From positions 1-18,521 of the forward strand of contig CAYSBC010000039.1 of assembly GCA_964429195.1 (NCBI GenBank): 18,521 nt of DNA, written 5' to 3'. Position numbers and translations under genes: made by a program. The notes under the pieces are model-generated. The model had not been told where the DNA came from. It saw only the letters and a list, made by a program, of their open reading frames with translations, and ran no database searches. Below are positions 1 to 5,837 of the stretch, piece after piece. The first letter of the stretch is position 1; each line of letters opens with the position of its first letter. The stretch is from JBBAFM01 sp041655415. Its GTDB lineage: Bacteria > Bacillota > Clostridia > Peptostreptococcales > JAAYPU01.

Positions 1-508
1 TTGCTTTATAGAAAATAAGATTACCTGCCTTATCAGCTTTATTAGCCTTGATTAAGGCAAAGTCAGCTTTTAAAGCCTTTTCTAATACATATTTTTTGCC
101 ATCTACTTCAATAATGGGTTTTCCTTCACCTAATTCCGTTCCTAATGATGTCGGAGTCAATATTCCGCCTAGCCCGAATCCACCTGCTCTGCATCTCTCA
201 GCTAATGTTCCTTGTGGCGTAAATTCAACTTCCAATTCTCCTGCTTCAATTTGCTTTGCTGCTTCCTTATTTCTGCCTACGTAAGATGCTATAAATTTAC
301 TTACGCATTTTCCATCGATGAGTATCCCTACGCCTCTGCCTGGCATAGATGCAGAAATAGACATTGCTGTAAGGTTTTTTGTCCCGTTTGCTGCGATTTG
401 ATGCAATATTTTGTCAGGCGCACCAACACCCCAGAAACCGGAAACCATCACAGACATGCCATCCTTAACCATACTTGCTGCTTCTTCAATTGTTATGATT
501 TTAGCCAT
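1..508 (-). CDS. CoA-transferase subunit A (AtoD-like), 3' end cut by window edge
   Basis: Alpha subunit of a family I (3-oxoacid type) CoA-transferase, which moves CoA between a short-chain acyl-CoA and a free acid such as acetate, acetoacetate or butyrate. The ATG at 508 follows a GGAGGA box at 513-518. The 169 visible residues include the family signature near residues 16-31 (DGMSVMVSGFWGVGAP; the usual GGF is SGF here) and the motif GGFGLGGILTPT further on. The family is about 215-220 residues, so roughly 50 residues lie beyond the left edge. The catalytic glutamate of these enzymes is on the beta subunit, expected to be the next gene outside the window. It follows the acyl-CoA dehydrogenase by 128 nt on the same strand and is probably co-transcribed with it. 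The family call is firm; the substrate cannot be read from this sequence. Confidence 0.9.
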   Translation of the reverse strand, partial: MAKIITIEEAASMVKDGMSVMVSGFWGVGAPDKILHQIAANGTKNLTAMSISASMPGRGVGILIDGKCVSKFIASYVGRNKEAAKQIEAGELEVEFTPQGTLAERCRAGGFGLGGILTPTSLGTELGEGKPIIEVDGKKYVLEKALKADFALIKANKADKAGNLIFYKA

Positions 509-536
509 AATATCCTCCCATAGAAATTTACCAATT

Positions 537-561
537 CCCCTACTCGATTAACAAGTAGGGG
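537..561 (-). repeat. GC-rich hairpin in the dehydrogenase/CoA-transferase intergenic space
   Basis: Perfect 8-bp inverted repeat: CCCCTACT (537-544) and AGTAGGGG (554-561) around a 9-nt loop. On the minus strand it lies after the acyl-CoA dehydrogenase and 18 nt before the CoA-transferase ribosome binding site. What follows it is AATTGG rather than a run of T, so it does not look like a complete intrinsic terminator. It may protect or mark the end of a processed transcript segment, or partly attenuate read-through. The function is inference. Confidence 0.55.
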
Positions 562-636
562 TAATTAGTATTTTACATTTGATTATATTTAAATGCTTAA
601 AAATAATTATAAATTTAAACATTCAATACTGAGATG

Positions 637-1785
637 TTATCTTCCGATTGCTCCGGAAATAACCATTTTTTGAACTTCATTGGTTCCCTCGTAAATTTGA
701 GTTATCTTGGCATCTCTCATCATTCTTTCAACTGGATGATCTGTAGTGAAACCAGCTCCGCCTAAAACTTGAACTGCTTCTGTAGTTACTTCCATAGCTG
801 TATCTGTAGCAAACATTTTAGCCATAGCAGCTTCTTTTGAATATGGAAGATTGTTTTGTTTTAACCATGCTGCTCTTAATGTAAGCCATTTAGCAGCTTC
901 GATTTTTGTAGCCATTTCAGCTAATTTGAAAGCAATTGCTTGTTGCGCAAAGATTGGTTTTCCGAATTGAACACGTTCTTTAGCATAAGCTAATGCATAT
1001 TCGTAAGCACCTTCAGCAATACCAACGCCTTGAGCAGCGATACCAATTCTACCGCCATCTAATGTTTGCATTGCAATTTTGAATCCTTCGCCTTCTTTTC
1101 CTAACATTTGTGATGCAGGAATTCTCATGTTATCAAATTCTAAAACTCTTTGTACAGTAGATCGGATACCCATTTTAGTTTCTTGTTTTGTAAAGTTAAA
1201 TCCTGGAGTTCCTTTTTCTACGATGAATGCAGATATTCCTTTTAATCCCTTAGACTTATCAGTCATAGCGATTAACATTGTGTAATCAGCAAATCCAGAG
1301 TTTGTAATGAAACATTTTGTTCCATTTATGATATAGTCATCGCCATCTTTTTCAGCAACTGTAATTTGCATAGCAGCATCACTACCAGCATTAGGTTCAG
1401 TTAAACCAAAAGCTCCTAGGCATTCACCAGAGAACATTTTTGTAGAATATTTTTGTTTTTGTTCTTCAGTTCCATAAGTAAAAATTGGCCACGATGATAA
1501 AGAAACGTGTACTGAGTATGAACAACCTAAAGAAGCATCCACTTTATTGATTTCAATTCCTGCTAATACATAAGCAATTTGGTCTGATCCAGCTCCGCCA
1601 TACTCTTTTGGATATGGAAGTCCTGCTAAACCAAGTTTACCCATTTTTTTGAAAAGTTCATAAGTTGGAGCATAATCTTGACCTAAATCTCTTGCTGCTG
1701 CACCTGGTGCTACTTCTTTAGCAACGAAATCCTTTACCATTTGTTGAATCTTTAATTGTTCTTCTGAAAATTGCATATTAAACAT
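637..1785 (-). CDS. Acyl-CoA dehydrogenase (short-chain / butyryl-CoA type)
   Basis: FAD-dependent flavoprotein that interconverts an acyl-CoA and its 2,3-enoyl-CoA. In clostridial fermentation such enzymes usually act as butyryl-CoA dehydrogenases or related amino-acid-pathway dehydrogenases with an electron-transferring flavoprotein. At 382 residues it has the normal family length. Visible features are an N-terminal helical domain, LTEPNAGSD in the middle beta domain (flavin/substrate contact), GGRIGIAAQ opening the C-terminal helical domain, and IYEGTNEVQ near the end, in which E366 aligns with the catalytic base of short-chain enzymes. The ATG at 1785 is 7 nt from a GGAGGA box (1793-1798); the second ATG (1776) would be 16 nt away, so the first is preferred. 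It heads an operon with the CoA-transferase gene and has a sigma-54-like promoter upstream. Exact substrate unknown; butyryl-CoA is a reasonable guess. Confidence 0.95.
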   Translation of the reverse strand: MFNMQFSEEQLKIQQMVKDFVAKEVAPGAAARDLGQDYAPTYELFKKMGKLGLAGLPYPKEYGGAGSDQIAYVLAGIEINKVDASLGCSYSVHVSLSSWPIFTYGTEEQKQKYSTKMFSGECLGAFGLTEPNAGSDAAMQITVAEKDGDDYIINGTKCFITNSGFADYTMLIAMTDKSKGLKGISAFIVEKGTPGFNFTKQETKMGIRSTVQRVLEFDNMRIPASQMLGKEGEGFKIAMQTLDGGRIGIAAQGVGIAEGAYEYALAYAKERVQFGKPIFAQQAIAFKLAEMATKIEAAKWLTLRAAWLKQNNLPYSKEAAMAKMFATDTAMEVTTEAVQVLGGAGFTTDHPVERMMRDAKITQIYEGTNEVQKMVISGAIGR

Positions 1786-1833
1786 TAGAAAGTCCTCCTT
1801 GAAAAATTTATTTATTCTTTAGCATATATTAAA

Positions 1834-1850
1834 GGCAAGAAGCATGCCAA
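1834..1850 (-). promoter_or_regulatory. Candidate sigma-54 (-24/-12) promoter for the acyl-CoA dehydrogenase operon
   Basis: Read on the minus strand the sequence is TTGGCATGCTTCTTGCC. It carries the invariant GG (1848-1847) and GC (1836-1835) with exactly 10 nt between them, close to the known consensus TGGCAC-N5-TTGC. A start point about 12 nt downstream, near 1823, would give a leader of roughly 38 nt containing the GGAGGA box at 1793-1798. No comparable sigma-A promoter was seen in this gap. Sigma-54 control would require an ATP-dependent activator encoded elsewhere. Confidence 0.75.
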
Positions 1851-1889
1851 GCCTAAAACATATGAAGATGACTTATTTAAGCTGATTTT

Positions 1890-1910
1890 AGCCCCTTGCC
1901 CCACAGGGCT
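1890..1910. repeat. Short GC-rich inverted repeat between promoter and upstream palindromes
   Basis: AGCCC (1890-1894) and GGGCT (1906-1910) form a 5-bp inverted repeat around an 11-nt C-rich spacer, about 70-85 bp upstream of the inferred sigma-54 start site. It could be a protein site, but it is short enough to be chance. Confidence 0.3.
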
Positions 1911-1919
1911 TAGATGATA

Positions 1920-1989
1920 GATTGCATCACATATCCTTTGCTTTCTTTTGATATTGCTGAATATCAACAACTTGCCTTGAGATGCAATC
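1920..1989. repeat. 9-bp inverted repeat flanking the central palindrome
   Basis: GATTGCATC (1920-1928) and GATGCAATC (1981-1989) are perfect reverse complements separated by 52 bp. Their centre (about 1954.5) nearly coincides with that of the 20-bp palindrome at 1948-1967, giving a nested, almost concentric arrangement. Together they look like a multi-site activator-binding region upstream of the sigma-54 promoter. The role is inferred from position and symmetry only. Confidence 0.5.
1948..1967. promoter_or_regulatory. 20-bp palindrome, candidate enhancer (activator) site
   Basis: TTGATATT-GCTG-AATATCAA: two perfect 8-bp arms around 4 bp, centred about 135 bp upstream of the inferred sigma-54 start. 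This is within the usual distance range for upstream activating sequences bound by dimeric sigma-54 enhancer-binding proteins. It lies in a region with no credible gene. Which protein binds it is unknown. Confidence 0.55.
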
Positions 1990-1991
1990 CT

Positions 1992-2020
1992 ACACGATGC
2001 GATGCATGTAGGCATCGTGT
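1992..2020. promoter_or_regulatory. Second perfect inverted repeat, candidate activator site
   Basis: ACACGATGC (1992-2000) and GCATCGTGT (2012-2020) are perfect 9-bp arms around an 11-nt spacer that itself contains ATGCAT. The centre is about 183 bp upstream of the inferred sigma-54 start and about 45 bp past the stop of the preceding small gene. On the minus strand no T-run follows, so a terminator role for the small gene is poorly supported and a protein-binding role is preferred. Confidence 0.5.
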
Positions 2021-2051
2021 TGTTGTGCTTTTCTCGACACATGTTCAATTC

Positions 2052-2348
2052 TTAATCCGTATCCTCTTCAGTATATGTATACAAAATACCATCCGGAGCA
2101 AAAATATTTTTTATGTCTTGCTTAGCTTGCTCTTCTTCCCTTTTTTCCCTTCCCCCCATAAAGGAAAGAGGCGCCATTCTGCCCAAAATTCTTTGATCTA
2201 TTTCCATTTGATGGGGTTCTGAATGAAGCCGATAAAATTCTCTATCTTCTTCAGTTCTTTCAAGCGGATCTATTATAGAATCATTTTCTAACGACTTCTT
2301 TTCTATGGACTCGTCCGATATATTCTTAATTTTATCTTTCTCCGACAT
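2052..2348 (-). CDS. Small acidic protein of unknown function
   Basis: A 98-residue protein I do not recognise. Its ATG at 2348 has an excellent GAGGAGG box (2356-2362) 7 nt upstream and an extended -10 promoter about 60 nt further up, so it is very likely a real, separately transcribed gene. About a quarter of residues are Asp or Glu, with many Lys and Arg in the first two thirds. There is no signal peptide, membrane segment or cysteine. The first 35 residues look disordered; residues about 33-85 (EDREFYRLHSEP to KQDIKNIFAP) look helical and contain a short hydrophobic patch APLSFMGG; the end is acidic (TEEDTD). It sits between the rplQ terminator and the sigma-54 control region. It could be a small regulatory or adaptor protein, but nothing in the sequence shows this. 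Confidence 0.75.
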   Translation of the reverse strand: MSEKDKIKNISDESIEKKSLENDSIIDPLERTEEDREFYRLHSEPHQMEIDQRILGRMAPLSFMGGREKREEEQAKQDIKNIFAPDGILYTYTEEDTD

Positions 2349-2409
2349 AGTTCTGCCTCCTCTGTTAATATTGAATTATGTATTATTATTTTTTTATTTG
2401 ACCTTGTAC

Positions 2410-2437
2410 ATTATATCATAATTGATTAGGAAAGCAA
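2410..2437 (-). promoter_or_regulatory. Sigma-A promoter for the small acidic protein gene
   Basis: On the minus strand the -35-like TTGCTT (2437-2432) is followed after 16 nt by a perfect TATAAT (2415-2410). TGA lies directly before the -10, making it an extended -10 promoter (TGnTATAAT). The start would be near 2403, giving a leader of about 55 nt. It lies just downstream of the rplQ terminator, so the small gene is separate from the ribosomal cluster. Confidence 0.7.
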
Positions 2438-2470
2438 AATCGTTTACAAATAAAACTTTAAGTAGAAATA

Positions 2471-2510
2471 CCCTAAAGTATACTGTCTCTTCTTACAGTA
2501 TACTTTAGGG
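2471..2510 (-). terminator. Intrinsic terminator of the ribosomal protein cluster
   Basis: A 16-bp perfect hairpin: CCCTAAAGTATACTGT (2471-2486) pairs with its reverse complement at 2495-2510, around an 8-nt loop. It begins 8 nt after the rplQ stop. The downstream minus-strand tail is T-rich (TATTTCTACTT, then TTTTATTTG) but interrupted. On the plus strand the flank is also T-rich, so the hairpin may work in both directions, although no plus-strand gene is seen nearby. Confidence 0.85.
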
Positions 2511-2518
2511 GTATTTAT

Positions 2519-2860
2519 TTAAATTAATTCCAAATAGACTATCTCAGCATTATCGCCTCTTCGAGGCCCTATTTTGACAATTCTTGTATATCCGCCATTT
2601 CTTTCTTCATACTTTGAAGCGATATTATCAAATAAGTTTTTAACAACGTCTTCTTCAGTTACGTATGCAAGTACTTGTCTTCTTGAGTGTAAGTCACCTT
2701 TTTTTGCTAATGTGATCATTTTTTCAGTTAATTTTCTTGTTTCCTTAGCTCTTGTATCGGTAGTTTTTATTCTACCCTCCTTTAAGAGTGAAGTAACAAG
2801 ATTTCTTAGCATAAGGTTTCTATGAGAAGTGGGCCTGCCCAATTTTCTATGTCCTGGCAT
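2519..2860 (-). CDS. rplQ: 50S ribosomal protein L17
   Basis: 113 residues, the compact bacterial L17 length. It starts MPGHRKLGRPTSHR, the conserved family N-terminus, and contains GRIKTTDTRAKETR. It binds 23S rRNA near the exit-tunnel side of the 50S subunit. The ATG at 2860 has a GGAGGG box just upstream. It is the last gene of the alpha operon, 27 nt after rpoA, and is followed at once by a strong hairpin terminator. Low-GC Gram-positive genomes often have cobalt/ECF transporter ATPase genes after rplQ; here the cluster ends instead. Confidence 0.98.
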   Translation of the reverse strand: MPGHRKLGRPTSHRNLMLRNLVTSLLKEGRIKTTDTRAKETRKLTEKMITLAKKGDLHSRRQVLAYVTEEDVVKNLFDNIASKYEERNGGYTRIVKIGPRRGDNAEIVYLELI

Positions 2861-2887
2861 ATTGTTCCCTCCTTTGCAGACTAATGA

Positions 2888-3835
2888 TTATTCATCACTC
2901 GGTCTAAGTCCTAGACCAAGTTCACTTAATTTATTTTTTACTTCATCTAAAGACTTTTTACCTAGGTTTCTGACTTTCATCATATCCTCTTCAGATTTGT
3001 GGGTCAATTCCTCTACAGTATTAATTCCAGCACGCTTTAAACAGTTAAATGATCTCACTGATAATTCAAGCTCTTCTATGGTCATCTCCAGAACCTTTTC
3101 TTTTTGATCTTCTTCTTTCTCAACCATAATTTCTACTTGATCAAAATTCTCAGTTAATTCAATAAATAGACTTAAATGTTCTTGCATAATCCTGGCACCT
3201 AATGATGCTCCTTCATCAGGTTTAATACTTCCGTCTGTCCAAATTTCAAGAGTAAGTCTATCATAGTCCGTAACCTGACCAACACGCGTATTGGTTACTG
3301 AAAAGTTGACCTTTCGAACAGGAGAATAGATAGAATCTATAGGAATAACTCCTATGGGTGTAAAATCAGTTTTATTCTGTTCTGAGGGTACATATCCTCT
3401 CCCTCTTGAAATAGTCAATTCCATAACGAGCTTAGCCCCTTCTTCCAAGGTTGCTATATGGATATTGGGATCAAGAATTTCTAAATCTGAATCTGCAACG
3501 ATATCTCCAGCAACAACCTCCCCTGGCCCTTCAACATCTATCATATATGTCTTTGGTGTGTTGCTGTTTAAGTTAATCGCTAAGCCTTTTAAATTCAATA
3601 TAATTTCTGAAACGTCTTCCTTAACCAAAGGAATAGTAGAAAATTCATGCAGTACACCATTTATTTTTACAGATACAACAGCTGTTCCGGGAAGGGATGA
3701 TAGAAGTATCCTTCTAAGACTATTACCTAAGGTTGTGCCGTATCCTCTTTCAAGTGGTTCAACTACAAATTTTCCATATGTGTTATCCTTGCTTAATTCC
3801 ACGCATTCAATGGTGGGTTTCTCTATCTCGATCAT
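2888..3835 (-). CDS. rpoA: DNA-directed RNA polymerase alpha subunit
   Basis: 315 residues, normal length. The N-terminal domain (about 1-230) contains the assembly motif LGNSLRRILLSSLPG near 36-50, which dimerises alpha and contacts beta and beta'. A charged linker rich in Glu and Lys (about 238-250) leads to the C-terminal domain. There R261, in SVRSFNCLK, corresponds to the E. coli residue R265 that contacts UP-element DNA, and NLGKKSLDEVK (about 290-300) is the second helix-hairpin-helix contact. The ATG at 3835 follows a GGAGGG box. It lies between rpsD and rplQ, 63 nt after rpsD, the usual clostridial alpha-operon place. This couples polymerase supply to ribosomal protein supply. Confidence 0.99.
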   Translation of the reverse strand: MIEIEKPTIECVELSKDNTYGKFVVEPLERGYGTTLGNSLRRILLSSLPGTAVVSVKINGVLHEFSTIPLVKEDVSEIILNLKGLAINLNSNTPKTYMIDVEGPGEVVAGDIVADSDLEILDPNIHIATLEEGAKLVMELTISRGRGYVPSEQNKTDFTPIGVIPIDSIYSPVRKVNFSVTNTRVGQVTDYDRLTLEIWTDGSIKPDEGASLGARIMQEHLSLFIELTENFDQVEIMVEKEEDQKEKVLEMTIEELELSVRSFNCLKRAGINTVEELTHKSEEDMMKVRNLGKKSLDEVKNKLSELGLGLRPSDE

Positions 3836-3898
3836 ACCCGAACCCTCCTTATTATTTTTTACCCGAGGGTGATAACTAATGATACCTTGCTACCTTAA

Positions 3899-4519
3899 TT
3901 ATTTAGAATATAACTCGACTATTAGATGTTCTTCTATTGGAATATCAATGTTCTCTCTAGTTGGTAATGTGACAACTTTTCCCTCTAGCTTTTCAAAGTC
4001 AACTGTTACCCAATCAGGTGTAGTTAAAGTTGTCTCCTTAACTTGTTTGAACTTTGATGAGCTACTGCTATTTTCTTTAACCTGAACGACATCTCCTTCT
4101 TTTACAAGGATAGAAGGAATGTTTGCCTTCTTACCATTAATCGAAAAATGTCCATGCCTGATCAATTGTCTTGCTTCTTTTCTTGAAGACGCAAGCCCCA
4201 TTCTAAACACAACATTATCTAATCGGGTTTCTAGCATGATGAGCAAGTTTTCACCAGTGATGCCTGCTTTGCTAGCTGCCTTGTCAAAATAGTGTTCAAA
4301 TTGAGTTTCTAATACACCATAATAACGTTTAACCTTTTGTTTTTCTCTAAGCTGTAATCCATACTCTGATATTTTCTTTCTTCCTTGGCCATGTTGACCA
4401 GGAGCATAATTTCTTCTTTCAATAGCACATTTCGTACTATAACATCTTTCACCTTTTAAAAACAGTTTCTGCCCTTCGCGCCTGCATAATCGGCATGAAG
4501 GTCCTGTGTATCTAGCCAT
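3899..4519 (-). CDS. rpsD: 30S ribosomal protein S4, zinc-finger type
   Basis: 206 residues. Primary 16S rRNA-binding protein of the 30S body that starts assembly and helps decoding accuracy. The N-terminus carries C9, C12, C26 and C31 in a C-x2-C-x13-C-x4-C arrangement, which marks the zinc-binding form rather than the cysteine-free one. The central part contains the S4 RNA-binding fold (LDNVVFRMGLASSRKEARQ, with RHGHFSINGKKANIPS). The ATG at 4519 follows GGGAGGTG. Its place inside the alpha operon (rpsM-rpsK-rpsD-rpoA) is the clostridial and proteobacterial arrangement; in Bacillus subtilis rpsD is elsewhere with its own leader. S4 is a known autoregulator, so the structured gap before rpsM is a natural candidate target. 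Confidence 0.98.
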   Translation of the reverse strand: MARYTGPSCRLCRREGQKLFLKGERCYSTKCAIERRNYAPGQHGQGRKKISEYGLQLREKQKVKRYYGVLETQFEHYFDKAASKAGITGENLLIMLETRLDNVVFRMGLASSRKEARQLIRHGHFSINGKKANIPSILVKEGDVVQVKENSSSSSKFKQVKETTLTTPDWVTVDFEKLEGKVVTLPTRENIDIPIEEHLIVELYSK

Positions 4520-4539
4520 ATTACTACACCTCCCTAATA

Positions 4540-4944
4540 TTAAACTCTTCTTCTCTTCGGTGGTCTACAACCGTTGTGAGGAATAGGTGTGATATCTTTT
4601 ATCAAGCTAATTTCTAATCCTGCAGTTTGAAGCGCTCTGATTGCAGCCTCTCTACCGGATCCGGGTCCTTTTACATATACCTCAACTGTCTTTAATCCAT
4701 GCTCCATCGCTGCTTTTGCTGCTTCTTCAGCTGCCATTTGTGCCGCAAAGGGAGTAGATTTTCTAGATCCTCTAAATCCTAGAGCACCCGATGTTGACCA
4801 AGATAAAGCATTTCCACTTAAGTCCGTAAGAGTAACAATTGTATTGTTAAAGGTTGATTGAATATGTGCCTGACCGCGCTCAATATTTTTTCTATCACGT
4901 TTCTTTTTACGCACTGTCTTTTTTGCTGCTGCTTTAGCTACCAT
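4540..4944 (-). CDS. rpsK: 30S ribosomal protein S11
   Basis: 134 residues, slightly extended at the basic N-terminus (KAAAKKTVRKKKRDRKN). S11 sits on the 30S platform, contacts 16S rRNA and helps form the mRNA exit site with S7. Family motifs seen are AHIQSTFNNTIVTLTD, GFRGSRKSTPFAAQ, VKGPGSGREAAIRAL and the C-terminal PIPHNGCRPPKRRRV. The ATG at 4944 has a GGAGGG box. It lies 12 nt after rpsM and 20 nt before rpsD. Confidence 0.98.
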   Translation of the reverse strand: MVAKAAAKKTVRKKKRDRKNIERGQAHIQSTFNNTIVTLTDLSGNALSWSTSGALGFRGSRKSTPFAAQMAAEEAAKAAMEHGLKTVEVYVKGPGSGREAAIRALQTAGLEISLIKDITPIPHNGCRPPKRRRV

Positions 4945-4956
4945 TGTATCCCTCCT

Positions 4957-5328
4957 TTAACCTTTCTTTTTTCGCCCTACCACTCTTTTAGGGCCTTTTC
5001 TTGTTCTTGCATTTGTTTTAGTTTTTTGACCTCTAACAGGTAAATTCCTTCTGTGTCTAATTCCTCTATAACAACCAATTTCTTTTAATCTCTTTATGTT
5101 TAATGAGATTTCACGTCTTAAATCTCCTTCAACATGATATCCGCCTTCAATAATCTTTCTTAAGGCACTTACTTCGTCCTCTGTAAGATCTTTTATTCGA
5201 GTATCAGGGTTGATACCTGCTTGTCGCAGAATTACATTTGAGGATGGTCTACCTATACCAAATATATAAGTTAACCCTATTTCAGCTCTTTTATCTCTAG
5301 GTAAATCAACACCAGCGATTCTGGCCAT
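4957..5328 (-). CDS. rpsM: 30S ribosomal protein S13
   Basis: 123 residues. Protein of the 30S head that contacts 23S rRNA and L5 in intersubunit bridges, with a C-terminal tail reaching the P-site tRNA. Motifs are MARIAGVDLPRDKR at the start, the helix-two-turn-helix region with YIFGIG, and RHRRNLPVRGQKTKTNART with a very basic tail GPKRVVGRKKKG. The ATG at 5328 has GGAGGTG upstream. It opens the alpha group after an unusually long 138-nt gap behind rpmJ that contains two perfect hairpins and a promoter-like sequence. Confidence 0.98.
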   Translation of the reverse strand: MARIAGVDLPRDKRAEIGLTYIFGIGRPSSNVILRQAGINPDTRIKDLTEDEVSALRKIIEGGYHVEGDLRREISLNIKRLKEIGCYRGIRHRRNLPVRGQKTKTNARTRKGPKRVVGRKKKG

Positions 5329-5466
5329 CTTTTCACACCTCCTGAACCTTTTAAAAATATATTCAATATTAGCAACAGATTTACATTATTGAAGAACAAT
5401 AATATATTCTTAGAACTATTTTACCAAAGTAAAATACAGCCGCGTTCCTGCCAATACTATTGAGCA
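5329..5466 (-). promoter_or_regulatory. Structured rpmJ-rpsM leader with candidate internal promoter
   Basis: This 138-nt gap stands out in a cluster where most genes are within 35 nt. It contains two perfect hairpins: arms 5417-5424 / 5429-5436 (8 bp, 4-nt loop) and arms 5385-5391 / 5397-5403 (7 bp, 5-nt loop). A sigma-A-like promoter overlaps them on the minus strand: TTGGTA (5427-5422), 17 nt, TATTAT (5404-5399), matching 4 and 5 of 6 consensus bases. A start near 5392 would leave a leader of about 64 nt before rpsM. By position it could be the control site of the alpha operon, for example an S4 target, but that is inference. Confidence 0.5.
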
Positions 5467-5580
5467 TTAACCTTGTTTTTGCTTATGCTTAGGATTTTCA
5501 CATAACACCATGACTCTCCCATTGCGTTTTATTACTTTGCACTTTTCGCAAATTGGTTTTACAGATGATCTAACTTTCAT
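5467..5580 (-). CDS. rpmJ: 50S ribosomal protein L36, zinc-ribbon type
   Basis: A 37-residue protein starting MKVRSSVKPICEKCK and ending PKHKQKQG, the canonical L36 size. C11, C14, C27 and H32 form the C-x2-C-x12-C-x4-H zinc site. L36 is a late-assembling 50S protein that tidies contacts among 23S rRNA helices near the L7/L12 stalk base. The ATG at 5580 is preceded by GGAGGTAG. It lies 15 nt after infA, the standard Gram-positive order infA-rpmJ-rpsM. Confidence 0.97.
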   Translation of the reverse strand: MKVRSSVKPICEKCKVIKRNGRVMVLCENPKHKQKQG

Positions 5581-5595
5581 TTTTCTACCTCCTTA

Positions 5596-5814
5596 TCACT
5601 TATCTCTCCAAGTGATTCGACCCCGACTCAAGTCGTAGGGTGATAACTCTACTTTAACCTTATCACCGGCTAATATTTTAATGAAATTCATTCTTATCTT
5701 GCCTGAAATATGAGCCAGTACAATATGATCATTTTCTAATTTAACTTTGAACATGGCATTTGGCTGAACCTCTACAACGGTGCCCATTACTTCGATGACA
5801 TCTTTTTTTGTCAT
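5596..5814 (-). CDS. infA: Translation initiation factor IF-1
   Basis: Single OB-fold (S1-like) factor that binds the 30S A site and assists IF-2 and IF-3 during initiation. From the ATG at 5814 the protein has exactly 72 residues (MTKKDVIEVMGTVVEV to GRITWRDK), the canonical length. A GTG at 5823 would add three residues, but it overlaps the GGAGGTG box itself, so the ATG 8 nt downstream is the real start. Motifs are NAMFKVKLENDH and LSPYDLSRGRITWR. It lies between the KOW-domain gene and rpmJ. Confidence 0.98.
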   Translation of the reverse strand: MTKKDVIEVMGTVVEVQPNAMFKVKLENDHIVLAHISGKIRMNFIKILAGDKVKVELSPYDLSRGRITWRDK

Positions 5815-5837
5815 ACTTTGCACCTCCTATTCTTGAA

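Noticed and set aside
572..636. TATAAT-like sequences before the CoA-transferase gene as a separate promoter
   Set aside because: No reasonable -35 element lies 16-18 nt upstream of either TATAAT in this very A+T-rich gap.
1992..2020. Hairpin as the terminator of the small acidic protein gene
   Set aside because: The stem is perfect, but the minus-strand sequence after it (AGGATTGC) has no T-run. A regulatory palindrome is the better reading, though a weak terminator is not excluded.
1812..2048. 78-codon minus-strand open frame upstream of the acyl-CoA dehydrogenase
   Set aside because: It has no ribosome binding site and no recognisable protein character, and it runs through the palindromes and the sigma-54-like promoter. 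The stretch is better explained as a control region.
3354..3872. 172-codon plus-strand open frame opposite rpoA
   Set aside because: Antisense to a fully conserved gene, with no initiation signal; composition follows the rpoA codons.
5821..5823. Upstream GTG as the infA start
   Set aside because: It is part of the ribosome binding site itself; the ATG at 5814 gives the canonical 72-residue protein with 8-nt spacing.
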